Assembly (NCBI GenBank): GCA_046160725.1
Contig: JBJXHB010000291.1
Location: 1-22,114 of the forward strand
Length of the DNA stretch: 22,114 nucleotides
Reading direction: 5' to 3'
Origin: JBJXHB01 sp046160725
GTDB lineage: Bacteria; Pseudomonadota; Gammaproteobacteria; Burkholderiales; Burkholderiaceae_C
Part shown: positions 8,051 to 15,467 of the stretch, in pieces
Position numbering within the stretch: the stretch's first letter is position 1
How the letters are laid out: each line of letters starts with the position of its first letter
Program-made: the position numbers and the translations under genes
Notes under the pieces: generated by a model
Seen by the model: only the letters and a program-made list of their open reading frames with translations
What the model was told of the DNA's origin: nothing
Database searches by the model: none

Positions 8051-8623
8051 ATGGACCGGCAACCCATGCCCGGCCCTGCGATCACGCTGGACTATCGTGT
8101 CGCCTTTGACCACGCGCCGGTGGGCCTGGTGCTGTCCCGCGACCGCCACATCCTCGATTGCAACCAGCACCTGCTGGCCATGTTCGGCGCCTTCCGCGAG
8201 CAGCTGATCGGGCGCTCTTTCGAGGTGCTGTACCCGACCGCGGCGGAGTTCGAGCGCACCGGCGAGCGCATCGCGGCACGCCTGGACGCGCAGGGCTGGT
8301 ATGCCGACGACCGGGTCATGAAGCGCGTCAACGGCGACCTGTTCTGGTGCCACGTCAGCGGCCGGGCGCTGGACCGCGACCGGCCCCATGCCGCGGGCAT
8401 CTGGAGCTTCGAGGATCTGTCGTCCAAACGCGTGCTGAAGGTGTCATTCACGGCCCGCGAACGCGAGATCGCCGCGCTGCTGATCGAGGGCATGACCAGC
8501 AAGCAGGTCGGCAAGCGGCTGGGCATCAGCCCGCGGACGGTGGATGTCTACCGGGCGCGTCTGATGCGCAAGACCGGCGCCGCCACCACGGCGGACCTGG
8601 TGCACAAGCTACTCACCGGTTGA
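8051..8623 (+). CDS. PAS-domain LuxR-family transcriptional regulator
   Basis: A 190-residue one-component regulator. Residues about 17-120 form a PAS domain (FDHAPVGLVLSRDRHILDCN and FWCHVSGRALD are typical strands). About 133-188 form a LuxR/GerE helix-turn-helix with the signature FTAREREIAALLIEGMTSK followed by GISPRTVDVYRARLMRK. There is no receiver domain and no membrane segment, so it should sense a small molecule or redox state in the cytoplasm through PAS. A second in-frame ATG at 8066 would shorten it by five residues; neither start has a clear Shine-Dalgarno. It follows the PaaI thioesterase by eight bases, and its last 15 bases overlap the tail of the convergent YceH-thioesterase gene. 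Confidence 0.85.
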   Translation: MDRQPMPGPAITLDYRVAFDHAPVGLVLSRDRHILDCNQHLLAMFGAFREQLIGRSFEVLYPTAAEFERTGERIAARLDAQGWYADDRVMKRVNGDLFWCHVSGRALDRDRPHAAGIWSFEDLSSKRVLKVSFTAREREIAALLIEGMTSKQVGKRLGISPRTVDVYRARLMRKTGAATTADLVHKLLTG

Positions 8624-9658
8624 ACCGGTGAGGCGCTGGCGCACGTCGTCCGGCAGCGGTACCGACTTGCGGGCCCGAAAGTCGGTCCACACCACCGCCG
8701 CGCCGCCGCTGGCATAGACCAGCCCCGGCTCGTCGGTGCGCTCCAGCGTGGTGTAGGTGTCGATGGTGCTGCGGCCCATGGCGCCGACATACAGGCGCGC
8801 CCGCACATCACCGGGGTACTCCAGCTGGCGATGGAAGGTACAGAAGGCGTTGATGATGATCGGCCCTACCGCCTGGCGGTCGGGTGCGCCGCCCAGCAGT
8901 AGGTGGAACCACTCGATGCGGATCACCTCCATGTAGCGGAAGTAGAGCGTGTTGTTGACATGCCCCATGGCATCCATGTCGCCCCAGCGGATGGGCATGA
9001 CCATCTCGAGCTGCAGGGTCTTGGCATCGGGGACCGGGAACCGAAGCACCGACCCAGTGCTGGGTGCGGCCGCCACGGGCGGCGTCGTGGCCGCCAGATC
9101 GCCGGGCTCGGCCGGCCGGCCCGGACGCGGCACCTCAGCGGCCCGGTCGGTCACCCGGTCGACCGGTTCGCCACACAGGCGATGTGCCCAGCGCGCCTCC
9201 CGTGCACCCGGCGCCCGGGGCAGCAACACCACCTGTGGCTCAGGTTTGCTGGCCATCTCGTCGAGAAAACCCTCGACCGCCGACACATCCGCAAAGCGGT
9301 GCAGCCGCTCGGCATGGGCGCGTAGTTCGGCCGCCGTCTGCGGGCCGCGCAGCATCAGGGTGGCCAGCAGCGCCACCGCCGCGCCGGGCAGCTGCAGCAC
9401 CCGGGCGATGTTGTGGTCGTAGCGCGTGACGCGGCTGCCACTGACCTCCACCACCAGGTGCAGCGCCTTCAGGCCGTCGATGGCGATGATCAGGTCGCCC
9501 TCGTCCAGCTGCATCAGCGGCTCGCGGGCGTTCTTCTGGTTGCAGCCGGCCTGCAGCGCGTTCAGCGACAGCGGATAGGTGTCCGGTACCGTCGCCTGCT
9601 TTTCCACCAGAACGCCGAGCACCCGCGCCTGCTGCGCGGTCAACATCGGCGCCGACAT
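8609..9658 (-). CDS. YceH (DUF480) domain fused to a YbgC/FcbC-type hotdog thioesterase
   Basis: One uninterrupted 349-residue frame holding two unrelated modules. Residues 1-170 match YceH/DUF480: LTAQQARVLGVLVEKQ, then YPLSLNAL, the hallmark CNQKNAREP (39-47) and LMLRGPQTAAELRAHAERL (101-119), a tandem winged-helix arrangement. Residues 171-205 are a Pro/Ala-rich linker. Residues 206-349 are a complete 4HBT thioesterase with the active-site region IRWGDMDAMGHVNNTLYFRYME (223-244). E. coli YceH ends in a coiled coil after the winged helices; it is absent here, and the other two reading frames through the linker do not restore it (one hits a stop), which argues against a simple frameshift. 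A GTG at 9049 could start the thioesterase separately (146 residues). The ATG at 9658 overlaps the stop of the upstream dehydrogenase (TGATG), implying translational coupling. Confidence 0.82.
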   Translation of the reverse strand: MSAPMLTAQQARVLGVLVEKQATVPDTYPLSLNALQAGCNQKNAREPLMQLDEGDLIIAIDGLKALHLVVEVSGSRVTRYDHNIARVLQLPGAAVALLATLMLRGPQTAAELRAHAERLHRFADVSAVEGFLDEMASKPEPQVVLLPRAPGAREARWAHRLCGEPVDRVTDRAAEVPRPGRPAEPGDLAATTPPVAAAPSTGSVLRFPVPDAKTLQLEMVMPIRWGDMDAMGHVNNTLYFRYMEVIRIEWFHLLLGGAPDRQAVGPIIINAFCTFHRQLEYPGDVRARLYVGAMGRSTIDTYTTLERTDEPGLVYASGGAAVVWTDFRARKSVPLPDDVRQRLTGSTGE

Positions 9659-10440
9659 CAGACGCCGAAGCCGTCGTCGGCCGCCACCACGGCGCCGTTG
9701 ACGAAGTGGCTTTCGTTGGCACACAGCATGACCAGCAAGGCGTCCAGGTCCTGCGGCTTGCCGACGCGCTTGCGTGGCGTCATCTGGATCAGCTTGGCGC
9801 CGGCATCGGTCTGCCAGTGGTGATGGTTGAGCTCGGTGTCGATGTAGCCCGGGCACAGGGCGTTGACATTGATGCCGAAACGGCCCCACTCCAGGGCCAT
9901 GGCGCGGGTCATGTGGATGACCGCCGCCTTGCTCATCGCGTAGACGCCGATCTGAGGCAGCACCTTCAGGCCGGCCATCGAGGCGACATTGACGATGCGC
10001 CCGCCGGTGAAGGTGCCGGGCAGCTCGCCACGGGAGCGGGCGATCATGCGCTTGGCCACCTCCTGGGCGACGAAGAAGGCACCCCGGGTATTGGTGCCGA
10101 AGATGTAGTCGAAGTCCTCGGGCTGGACATCGACCAAGCGCTGTGTCGTGCTGACGCCGGAGTTGTTGACGAGGATGTCGATGGCACCCATCTCGGTTTC
10201 GGCATGAGCGACCGCGGCCCGGATGCTGACCGGGTCGGTGACGTCCAGGCCGACCACATGCGCATCGCCGCCCTCGGCCTCGATCTCGGCCCGCAACGCC
10301 TTCAGGCGCTCGATGCGTCGTGCCGCCAGCACCACGCCGGCCCCCGCCTTGGCCAGAGTGCGCGCGAACTGGGCCCCGAGGCCGCTGGACGCGCCGGTGA
10401 CCAGGGCCACACGGCCGGATAGATCCAGGGTATAGGACAT
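9658..10440 (-). CDS. Short-chain dehydrogenase/reductase (SDR)
   Basis: A 260-residue classical SDR that should oxidise or reduce a hydroxyl/carbonyl group using NAD(P). Visible motifs are the cofactor loop TGASSGLG (15-22), Asp66 in LDVTD for the adenine ring, NNSG (92-95, the usual NNAG with Ser), and the catalytic Ser154, Tyr167 and Lys171 (YAMSK). The PGYIDTEL segment after the last core strand is typical. ATG at 10440 is chosen because the Rossmann fold begins at once; extending upstream would cross the divergent promoter region. It is coupled by a one-base overlap to the YceH-thioesterase gene and is divergent from ETF-ubiquinone oxidoreductase across 142 bases. The context suggests acyl-CoA or hydroxyacyl chemistry, but the substrate is unknown. 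Confidence 0.9.
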   Translation of the reverse strand: MSYTLDLSGRVALVTGASSGLGAQFARTLAKAGAGVVLAARRIERLKALRAEIEAEGGDAHVVGLDVTDPVSIRAAVAHAETEMGAIDILVNNSGVSTTQRLVDVQPEDFDYIFGTNTRGAFFVAQEVAKRMIARSRGELPGTFTGGRIVNVASMAGLKVLPQIGVYAMSKAAVIHMTRAMALEWGRFGINVNALCPGYIDTELNHHHWQTDAGAKLIQMTPRKRVGKPQDLDALLVMLCANESHFVNGAVVAADDGFGV

Positions 10441-10582
10441 CGTGTTCTCGCTCGATTCAGGGGGTCGCGAAACGATAGCACGCACGCCTGCGGTGGCCCC
10501 ACCGCGACTCCGCCCCAAGGCGCGCAGATGCGGGCGATAACATGACGGACCTGCGACCGCCGCACCGACCTGGAAGACCACG

Positions 10583-12259
10583 ATGAAGACGCCCGCCGAT
10601 CTGCTCGAACAACATGGCCCGCGCGAGGCGATGGAGGTCGATGTCGTGATCGTCGGCGCCGGTCCGGCCGGCCTGGCCACCGCCATCCGGCTCAAGCAGA
10701 TCGACGCCGACCTCAACGTCGTGGTGCTGGAAAAGGGCTCGGAGCCGGGTGCCCATATCCTGTCCGGCGCGGTCATGGACCCGCGCTCCATCACCGAGCT
10801 GTTTCCAGACTGGAAGACCCGCGGCGCACCGCTGAACCAGCCCGTGACTGGAGACGAGGTGCTGTTCCTGCGCGAGGGTTCGGCACTGCGCACGCCCCAT
10901 GCACTGGTGCCGCGCATCCTGCACAACGACGGCAACTATGTGATCAGCCTGGGCGCCGTCACCAAGTGGCTGGCCGAGCAGGCGGAGGCAATGGGAGTCG
11001 AGATCTTCCCGGGCTTCAGTGCGGCAGAACTGCTCTACACCGAGGACGGCCGCGTCCGCGGCGTGGCGACCGGCCACATGGGCATCGGCAAGGACGGCCA
11101 GGCCCACGGCGGCTTCCAGCTGGGCATGGAGCTGGTCGCCCGGTACACCGTGCTGGCCGAGGGTGCGCGCGGCCACCTGGGCAAGCAGGCCATCGAGCGC
11201 TACGACCTGCTGGCCGGGCGCGACGCGCAGAGCTTTTCCATCGGCATCAAGGAGCTGTGGGAGGTCCAGGCCGCTCAGGCCCGGCCCGGACTGGTGCTGC
11301 ACACCGCCGGCTGGCCGGTGGACGAGCAAACGTTCGGGGGCGGATTCCTCTATCACCTGGAGGGCGGCCGCGTCACGCTGGGCCTGGTGGTCGGGCTGGA
11401 CTACCAGAACCCCTGGCTCAGCCCCTTCGAGGAGATGCAGCGCTGGAAGACGCACCCGGCCATCCGCGCCCACATCGAAGGCGGCAAACGCATCGGCTAC
11501 GGCGCGCGGGCCATCAACAACGGCAGCCTGCAAAGCCTGCCAAAGACCGTATTCCCGGGCGGCTTGCTGGTGGGCTGCGACGCGGGCTACATGAACGCCG
11601 CGCGCATCAAGGGCAGCCATGCCGCGATCAAGAGCGGCATGCTGGCCGCCGAGGCGCTGGCCCCGGCCCTCAAGGCCGGCCGCGCCGGCGACGAGCTGGT
11701 CGAGTATCCGGCGGCCTTCGAGGCGTCCTGGCTGTACCAGGAGCTGCATGCCACGCGCAATTTCAAGCACTGGTTCAAGCAAGGCAATCTGGTGGGCACG
11801 GTGATGACCGGCGTGGAGCAATGGCTGCTGCCCCGGCTGGGCGTGGCCAGCCCGCCCTGGACGCTGCACCGCAGCGAGCCGGACCACGGCCGCATGCATG
11901 CCGCCACTCAGGTGGACCCGATCCGCTACCCGAAGCCGGACGGGCAGCTCACCTTTGACCGCCTCAGCTCGGTGTTCATCAGCAACACCAACCACGAGGA
12001 GAACCAGCCCGCTCACCTGACGCTGAAGGACGCGTCGGTGCCGGTGGACACCAACCTGGCGCTGTATGCCGGGCCCGAGAGCCGCTACTGCCCGGCCGGC
12101 GTCTACGAGTTCGTGGGTGTCGACGAAGGCAGCCCGCGGCTGCAGATCAATGCCCAGAACTGCGTGCACTGCAAGACCTGCGACATCAAGGACCCGACGC
12201 AGAACATCGTCTGGGTCACGCCAGAGGGCGGCGGCGGGCCGAACTACGCCGGCATGTGA
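10583..12259 (+). CDS. Electron transfer flavoprotein-ubiquinone oxidoreductase
   Basis: A 558-residue membrane-associated iron-sulfur flavoprotein that takes electrons from reduced ETF, and so from acyl-CoA dehydrogenases, and passes them to ubiquinone. The FAD dinucleotide-binding motif is VVIVGAGPAG (21-30). The single [4Fe-4S] cluster is ligated by Cys503, Cys527, Cys530 and Cys533 (YCPAGVYEF, then NCVHCKTCDI and DPTQNI). Internal signatures such as GCDAGYMNAARIKGSH also match. Length is typical of bacterial forms, which lack the mitochondrial leader. GGAAG lies six bases before the ATG. The ETF alpha and beta subunits are not in the window. Placement beside an SDR, thioesterases and a CoA transferase fits a fatty-acid or branched-chain acyl-CoA oxidation neighbourhood. 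Confidence 0.95.
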   Translation: MKTPADLLEQHGPREAMEVDVVIVGAGPAGLATAIRLKQIDADLNVVVLEKGSEPGAHILSGAVMDPRSITELFPDWKTRGAPLNQPVTGDEVLFLREGSALRTPHALVPRILHNDGNYVISLGAVTKWLAEQAEAMGVEIFPGFSAAELLYTEDGRVRGVATGHMGIGKDGQAHGGFQLGMELVARYTVLAEGARGHLGKQAIERYDLLAGRDAQSFSIGIKELWEVQAAQARPGLVLHTAGWPVDEQTFGGGFLYHLEGGRVTLGLVVGLDYQNPWLSPFEEMQRWKTHPAIRAHIEGGKRIGYGARAINNGSLQSLPKTVFPGGLLVGCDAGYMNAARIKGSHAAIKSGMLAAEALAPALKAGRAGDELVEYPAAFEASWLYQELHATRNFKHWFKQGNLVGTVMTGVEQWLLPRLGVASPPWTLHRSEPDHGRMHAATQVDPIRYPKPDGQLTFDRLSSVFISNTNHEENQPAHLTLKDASVPVDTNLALYAGPESRYCPAGVYEFVGVDEGSPRLQINAQNCVHCKTCDIKDPTQNIVWVTPEGGGGPNYAGM

Positions 12260-12346
12260 GTCATGGGCGCGGCCGCTGTCGGCGGCTGACGCCTCGGCGA
12301 CAATCCGCACCCTGACAGCCCGACCCGTCGCCTGGCGGCCAAATCG

Positions 12347-13618
12347 ATGCGCAAACTGATCATGGTCGCGGCCTGCGCGGCCGCCCTCTCGACCCCCGCC
12401 CTGCAGGCCCAACAGGCCGCGGCCGCACCGCCGGCTGCAGCCGCCAGCGGCCCGACCGTCAAGCCTGAGCTGGCCAAGCCGCTGCAGGCGGTCCAGGCGG
12501 CCTTGGCTGCCCGCAACTGGGCCGAGGCCCAGGCTCAGCTGACCGAGGCCGAGAAGGTGCCCGACCCTGGCGCCTATGGCCTTTACGTGATGTCGCGGTT
12601 CCGGGCCCAGGCCGCGCTGGGCCTGAACGACCTGCCGGCCGCCGCCGCCGCACTGGAGACGGCGATGGCCAGCGCCTTCATGCCCAAGGCCGATGCCGTC
12701 AACATGCAAAGCGTGCTGACGCGCATCCGCATCAACCTCAAGCAGTACCCACAGGCGGTGACGGCACTCGCCCGCTATGCCGAGATCGGCGGTACCGACG
12801 TCGAACTGCTGCGCAACCGTGCCCACCTGCAACTGCTGGCTGGAGATGCGGATGCCGCCGACCGGACGGTCAGGGCGGAGATCGATGCCGACCGCCAGGC
12901 CGGCAAGCCGCCGCGCGAGCAGGCGGTGCGGCTGCTGGCGCAGGTCGGCAACGCCCGCAAGAACGACGCGACCTATGTTCTGGCGCTGGAACTGCTGGCC
13001 GAGTTCTACCCCAAGCCCGAGTACTGGGAGGAGCTGGCGGACCGCACGATGCGCTCGCCCGGATTCTCGGACCGTCTGCTGATCGAGGTACTGCGCTTCA
13101 AGCGTGCGGCCGGCGTGTTGAACCGCAGTGACGACTACCTGGACCTGGCGCAACTGGCCCTCACGGCCGGCCAGCCCGGCGAGGCCGACAAGGTCATGAC
13201 CGATGGCTATGCGGCCGGACAACTGGGCAAGGGAAATAGTGCGGCCGACCAGGCCAGGCTGCGCGACCAGGCGGCGCGTGCGGCCACGGTGGACAAGGCC
13301 TCGTTCGCCGATGGCGAGCGCAACGCGGCAACGGCGCGCGACGGCGACGTGCTGATCAACCTGGGCTATGCCATGGCCGTCGACGGCCAGTTGGCTCGCG
13401 GCGCGGCGCTGGTCGACCAAGGTCTGGCCAAGGCCTCGCTGCGACGCCCGGATGAGTCTCGACTGCGCGCCGGCACCGTACTGTGGATGGCCGGCCGCAA
13501 GGATGCCGCCCTGCAAGCCATCGCCCAGGTCAAGGCCGGCGATGGCAGCGAGGCGTTGGCGCGCCTGTGGTCGCTGTACCTGCGCAGCCCGTCGTCCGAG
13601 CGAAAGAAGCCGGCCTGA
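12347..13618 (+). CDS. Secreted helical-repeat (TPR-like) protein of unknown function
   Basis: A 423-residue protein with a signal peptide (MRK, hydrophobic core, likely cleavage after PALQA at about residue 21), followed by an Ala/Pro-rich tether to about 45. The rest is almost entirely amphipathic helix rich in Ala, Leu, Asp and Arg, with TPR-like spacing in places such as LAARNWAEAQAQLTEAEKV and LAALGLNDLPAAAAALE-type segments, and a final helical pair near residues 345-415. No catalytic motif is visible. It is probably periplasmic and a protein-protein scaffold. It lies 87 bases after ETF-QO and 85 bases before a TPR-sulfotransferase on the same strand; an operon with the latter is plausible but unproven. 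I do not recognise a named family. Confidence 0.8.
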   Translation: MRKLIMVAACAAALSTPALQAQQAAAAPPAAAASGPTVKPELAKPLQAVQAALAARNWAEAQAQLTEAEKVPDPGAYGLYVMSRFRAQAALGLNDLPAAAAALETAMASAFMPKADAVNMQSVLTRIRINLKQYPQAVTALARYAEIGGTDVELLRNRAHLQLLAGDADAADRTVRAEIDADRQAGKPPREQAVRLLAQVGNARKNDATYVLALELLAEFYPKPEYWEELADRTMRSPGFSDRLLIEVLRFKRAAGVLNRSDDYLDLAQLALTAGQPGEADKVMTDGYAAGQLGKGNSAADQARLRDQAARAATVDKASFADGERNAATARDGDVLINLGYAMAVDGQLARGAALVDQGLAKASLRRPDESRLRAGTVLWMAGRKDAALQAIAQVKAGDGSEALARLWSLYLRSPSSERKKPA

Positions 13619-13703
13619 TCGGCCGGGGCATGTCCGAACGCATGGGCACCTGGCAGCACGAGGTATTGACGGCAGCCGGAGGTCGTGATCGACCAAGGAC
13701 GGC

Positions 13704-15173
13704 ATGACGAATCGGGAAGACCCAGACCGCCTGCTCGGGCAGGCATCGCGCCATGCCAGTGCCGGTCGCCTGGTCGAGGCCATGGCCGACTATGCACGGG
13801 CGCTCGATCTGTCGCCAGAGCGGCCGAACAGTTGGTACAACCTGGCGCGCCTGCAACGGCGGGCCGGGCTTTTCGACGCAGCGCTGGCGTCGTACCGACA
13901 GGCGCTGCGCCATGGTGTGACCCAGCCTGAGGAGGTCCACCTCAATTGCGGTGTCATCCATGCGGATGACCTGCGGCAGGACGACGAGGCCGAGCGCGAA
14001 CTCGATGCCGCACTGGCGCTCAACCCGGTCTATGTACCGGCCCTGTTGAACCTGGCCAACCTGCACGAGGATCGCGGCCGGCGCGCAGCGGCCCTGTCGA
14101 CCTACGAGCGCCTGCTGGCATTGGACGCCACCTGCCACGAGGCCCTGGCGAGGTATGCCTCCTTGCGCGGTGTCGCCGACCCGGCCGATCCCCTGGCGGA
14201 CCGACTGCGTGCCGCGATCACGTCGGCCGAGACACCGCTGGCCGACAAGGCCAGTCTGGGCTTCGCGCTGGGCAAGGTGCTCGACGGCTGCTGCGATTAC
14301 GACGCTGCATTCAGAGCCTACCGGCAGGCCAACCTCCACAGCCGCGCCAGCGCGGTGAGCGCGGGCCCGCCGTACGACCAGCAGCGCCACGCGCGGTACG
14401 TCGACGAGTTGATTCACGCATTCCCCGGCCCTGGCCGCGCCGGCGAAACCGTGCCTGGCGGTGCTGCGCCACCGATCTTCATCTGCGGCATGTTCCGGTC
14501 CGGTTCGACCCTGGCCGAGCAGGTCCTGGCCGGTCACCCCATGGTCCGGGCCGGTGGCGAAATCGGCTTCTTGCCCCAGTTGGTGCGCGGCCGGCTGGCG
14601 CCCTATCCGTCGCGCGTGGCCACGTTGTCAACCACGGAACGCAACGACATCGCGCAGGCCTATCGGGCCCACCTGGCGCGGCTGGCCCAGGGTGCACCAC
14701 GCATCACCGACAAACGGCCCGACAACTTTCTGCACGTCGGCCTGATCAAGACGCTGTTCCCGGACGCAAGGATCATCCACACCACGCGCAACCCGCTGGA
14801 CAACGCGCTGTCGATCTACTTCCTGCATCTGGATGCCAGCATGGGCTATGCAACGGACCTGAGCGACATCGCGCACTATCACGGCCAGTACCGCCGCCTG
14901 ATGGCGCACTGGAAGTCGGTCCATGGTGCCGACATTCTCGACTTCGACTACGACACGCTGGTGCGCGACCCCCGCCCGGCGATCCAGCGCCTGCTGGACT
15001 ACTGCGGGCTGCCCTGGGACGACGGCTGCATGGCCTTCCACCGCGTGGACAACAGTGTGCGCACAGCCAGCGTCTGGCAGGTGCGGCAGCCGCTGTACGC
15101 ACACGCATCCGGGCGTTGGCGACACTATGCAGCGCATCTCGACGAGCTGAGGGACCTGCTGGGCGAGGTGTGA
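13704..15173 (+). CDS. TPR-repeat sulfotransferase
   Basis: A 489-residue cytoplasmic protein. The N-terminal third (about 8-145) holds three to four TPR repeats, such as AMADYARALDLSPERPNSWYNLARL and the unit ending ALLNLANLHEDRGRRAAAL. The C-terminal part (about 256-489) is a PAPS-dependent sulfotransferase fold: the 5'-phosphosulfate loop is GMFRSGSTL (262-270), the conserved Glu is Glu286 in AGGEIG, and the 3'-phosphate segment is TRNPLDNALSIYF (361-373) with Arg362 and Ser370. Family members of this TPR-plus-sulfotransferase layout are common in Proteobacteria and few have known acceptors; a sugar, lipid or peptide acceptor is possible. A weak AAGGA lies just upstream of the ATG. The adjacent secreted repeat protein may be a partner. 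Confidence 0.88.
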   Translation: MTNREDPDRLLGQASRHASAGRLVEAMADYARALDLSPERPNSWYNLARLQRRAGLFDAALASYRQALRHGVTQPEEVHLNCGVIHADDLRQDDEAERELDAALALNPVYVPALLNLANLHEDRGRRAAALSTYERLLALDATCHEALARYASLRGVADPADPLADRLRAAITSAETPLADKASLGFALGKVLDGCCDYDAAFRAYRQANLHSRASAVSAGPPYDQQRHARYVDELIHAFPGPGRAGETVPGGAAPPIFICGMFRSGSTLAEQVLAGHPMVRAGGEIGFLPQLVRGRLAPYPSRVATLSTTERNDIAQAYRAHLARLAQGAPRITDKRPDNFLHVGLIKTLFPDARIIHTTRNPLDNALSIYFLHLDASMGYATDLSDIAHYHGQYRRLMAHWKSVHGADILDFDYDTLVRDPRPAIQRLLDYCGLPWDDGCMAFHRVDNSVRTASVWQVRQPLYAHASGRWRHYAAHLDELRDLLGEV

Positions 15174-15217
15174 CCACGTCCATCCGTGCATCCGGGTCAG
15201 CCACCCCGGAAACGACA

Positions 15218-15237
15218 ACGGCGCCCGGAGGTGCCGT
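15218..15237 (-). terminator. Possible terminator between convergent genes
   Basis: ACGGCGCC (15218-15225) pairs with GGTGCCGT (15230-15237) across a four-base loop with one G-T mismatch. Read on the minus strand, the stem is followed by TGTCGTTTCC, a modest T-rich tail, so it suits the leftward dehydrogenase-cytochrome transcript. It is also 45 bases after the stop of the sulfotransferase, so it may act on both. The tail is imperfect. Confidence 0.45.
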
Positions 15238-15303
15238 GATCTGTGAACCTGCTGGTGGGCGGAGCAGGGTTCCTGCCGAATCACTGGTACGGTGAATGGG
15301 AGT

Positions 15304-15380
15304 CGGTCTGACTGGAGCCTCCCTCGCTGAGGGATGCTGGAGGACGCGGTCTGACACGCTGAGCCTCCCTCCCGAAGGGG
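15304..15380. repeat. Degenerate direct repeat with small hairpins
   Basis: CGGTCTGAC occurs at 15304-15312 and 15347-15355, and GAGCCTCCCTC at 15315-15325 and 15361-15371, so two related units sit about 45 bases apart. Each unit ends in a small hairpin: TCCCTC-GCT-GAGGGA (15320-15334) and CCC-GAA-GGG (15371-15379). The block lies in the 294-base noncoding gap (15174-15467) between convergent genes. Apart from the hairpin at 15218 the rest of that gap shows no gene or RNA I can recognise. It may belong to a dispersed intergenic repeat family. Confidence 0.5.
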
Positions 15381-15467
15381 CTCGGGTGAGCCGCGCAGAC
15401 AGCCGCAGGCCCGGAGGCCGGACGGCTTCTGCCGCGCAGACTCCTGGCCACCGCCATCACGGCGCAC

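Noticed and set aside
8609..9658. Frameshift error as the cause of the YceH-thioesterase fusion
   Set aside because: Shifting frame in the linker does not reveal the missing coiled coil and one frame soon stops, so a single indel does not explain it. Two-gene read-through remains open and is noted in the finding.
12299..12304. GACAAT before the secreted repeat protein, and a similar GACAAT before ilvD (20127-20132), as -10 elements
   Set aside because: Both resemble -10 boxes, but no acceptable -35 sits 16-18 bases upstream of either.
10457..13783. Very long open frame on the minus strand opposite ETF-QO and the repeat protein
   Set aside because: It is antisense to two well-supported genes, has no recognisable domain, and its His/Gln/Arg-rich, low-complexity composition is typical of shadow frames in GC-rich DNA.
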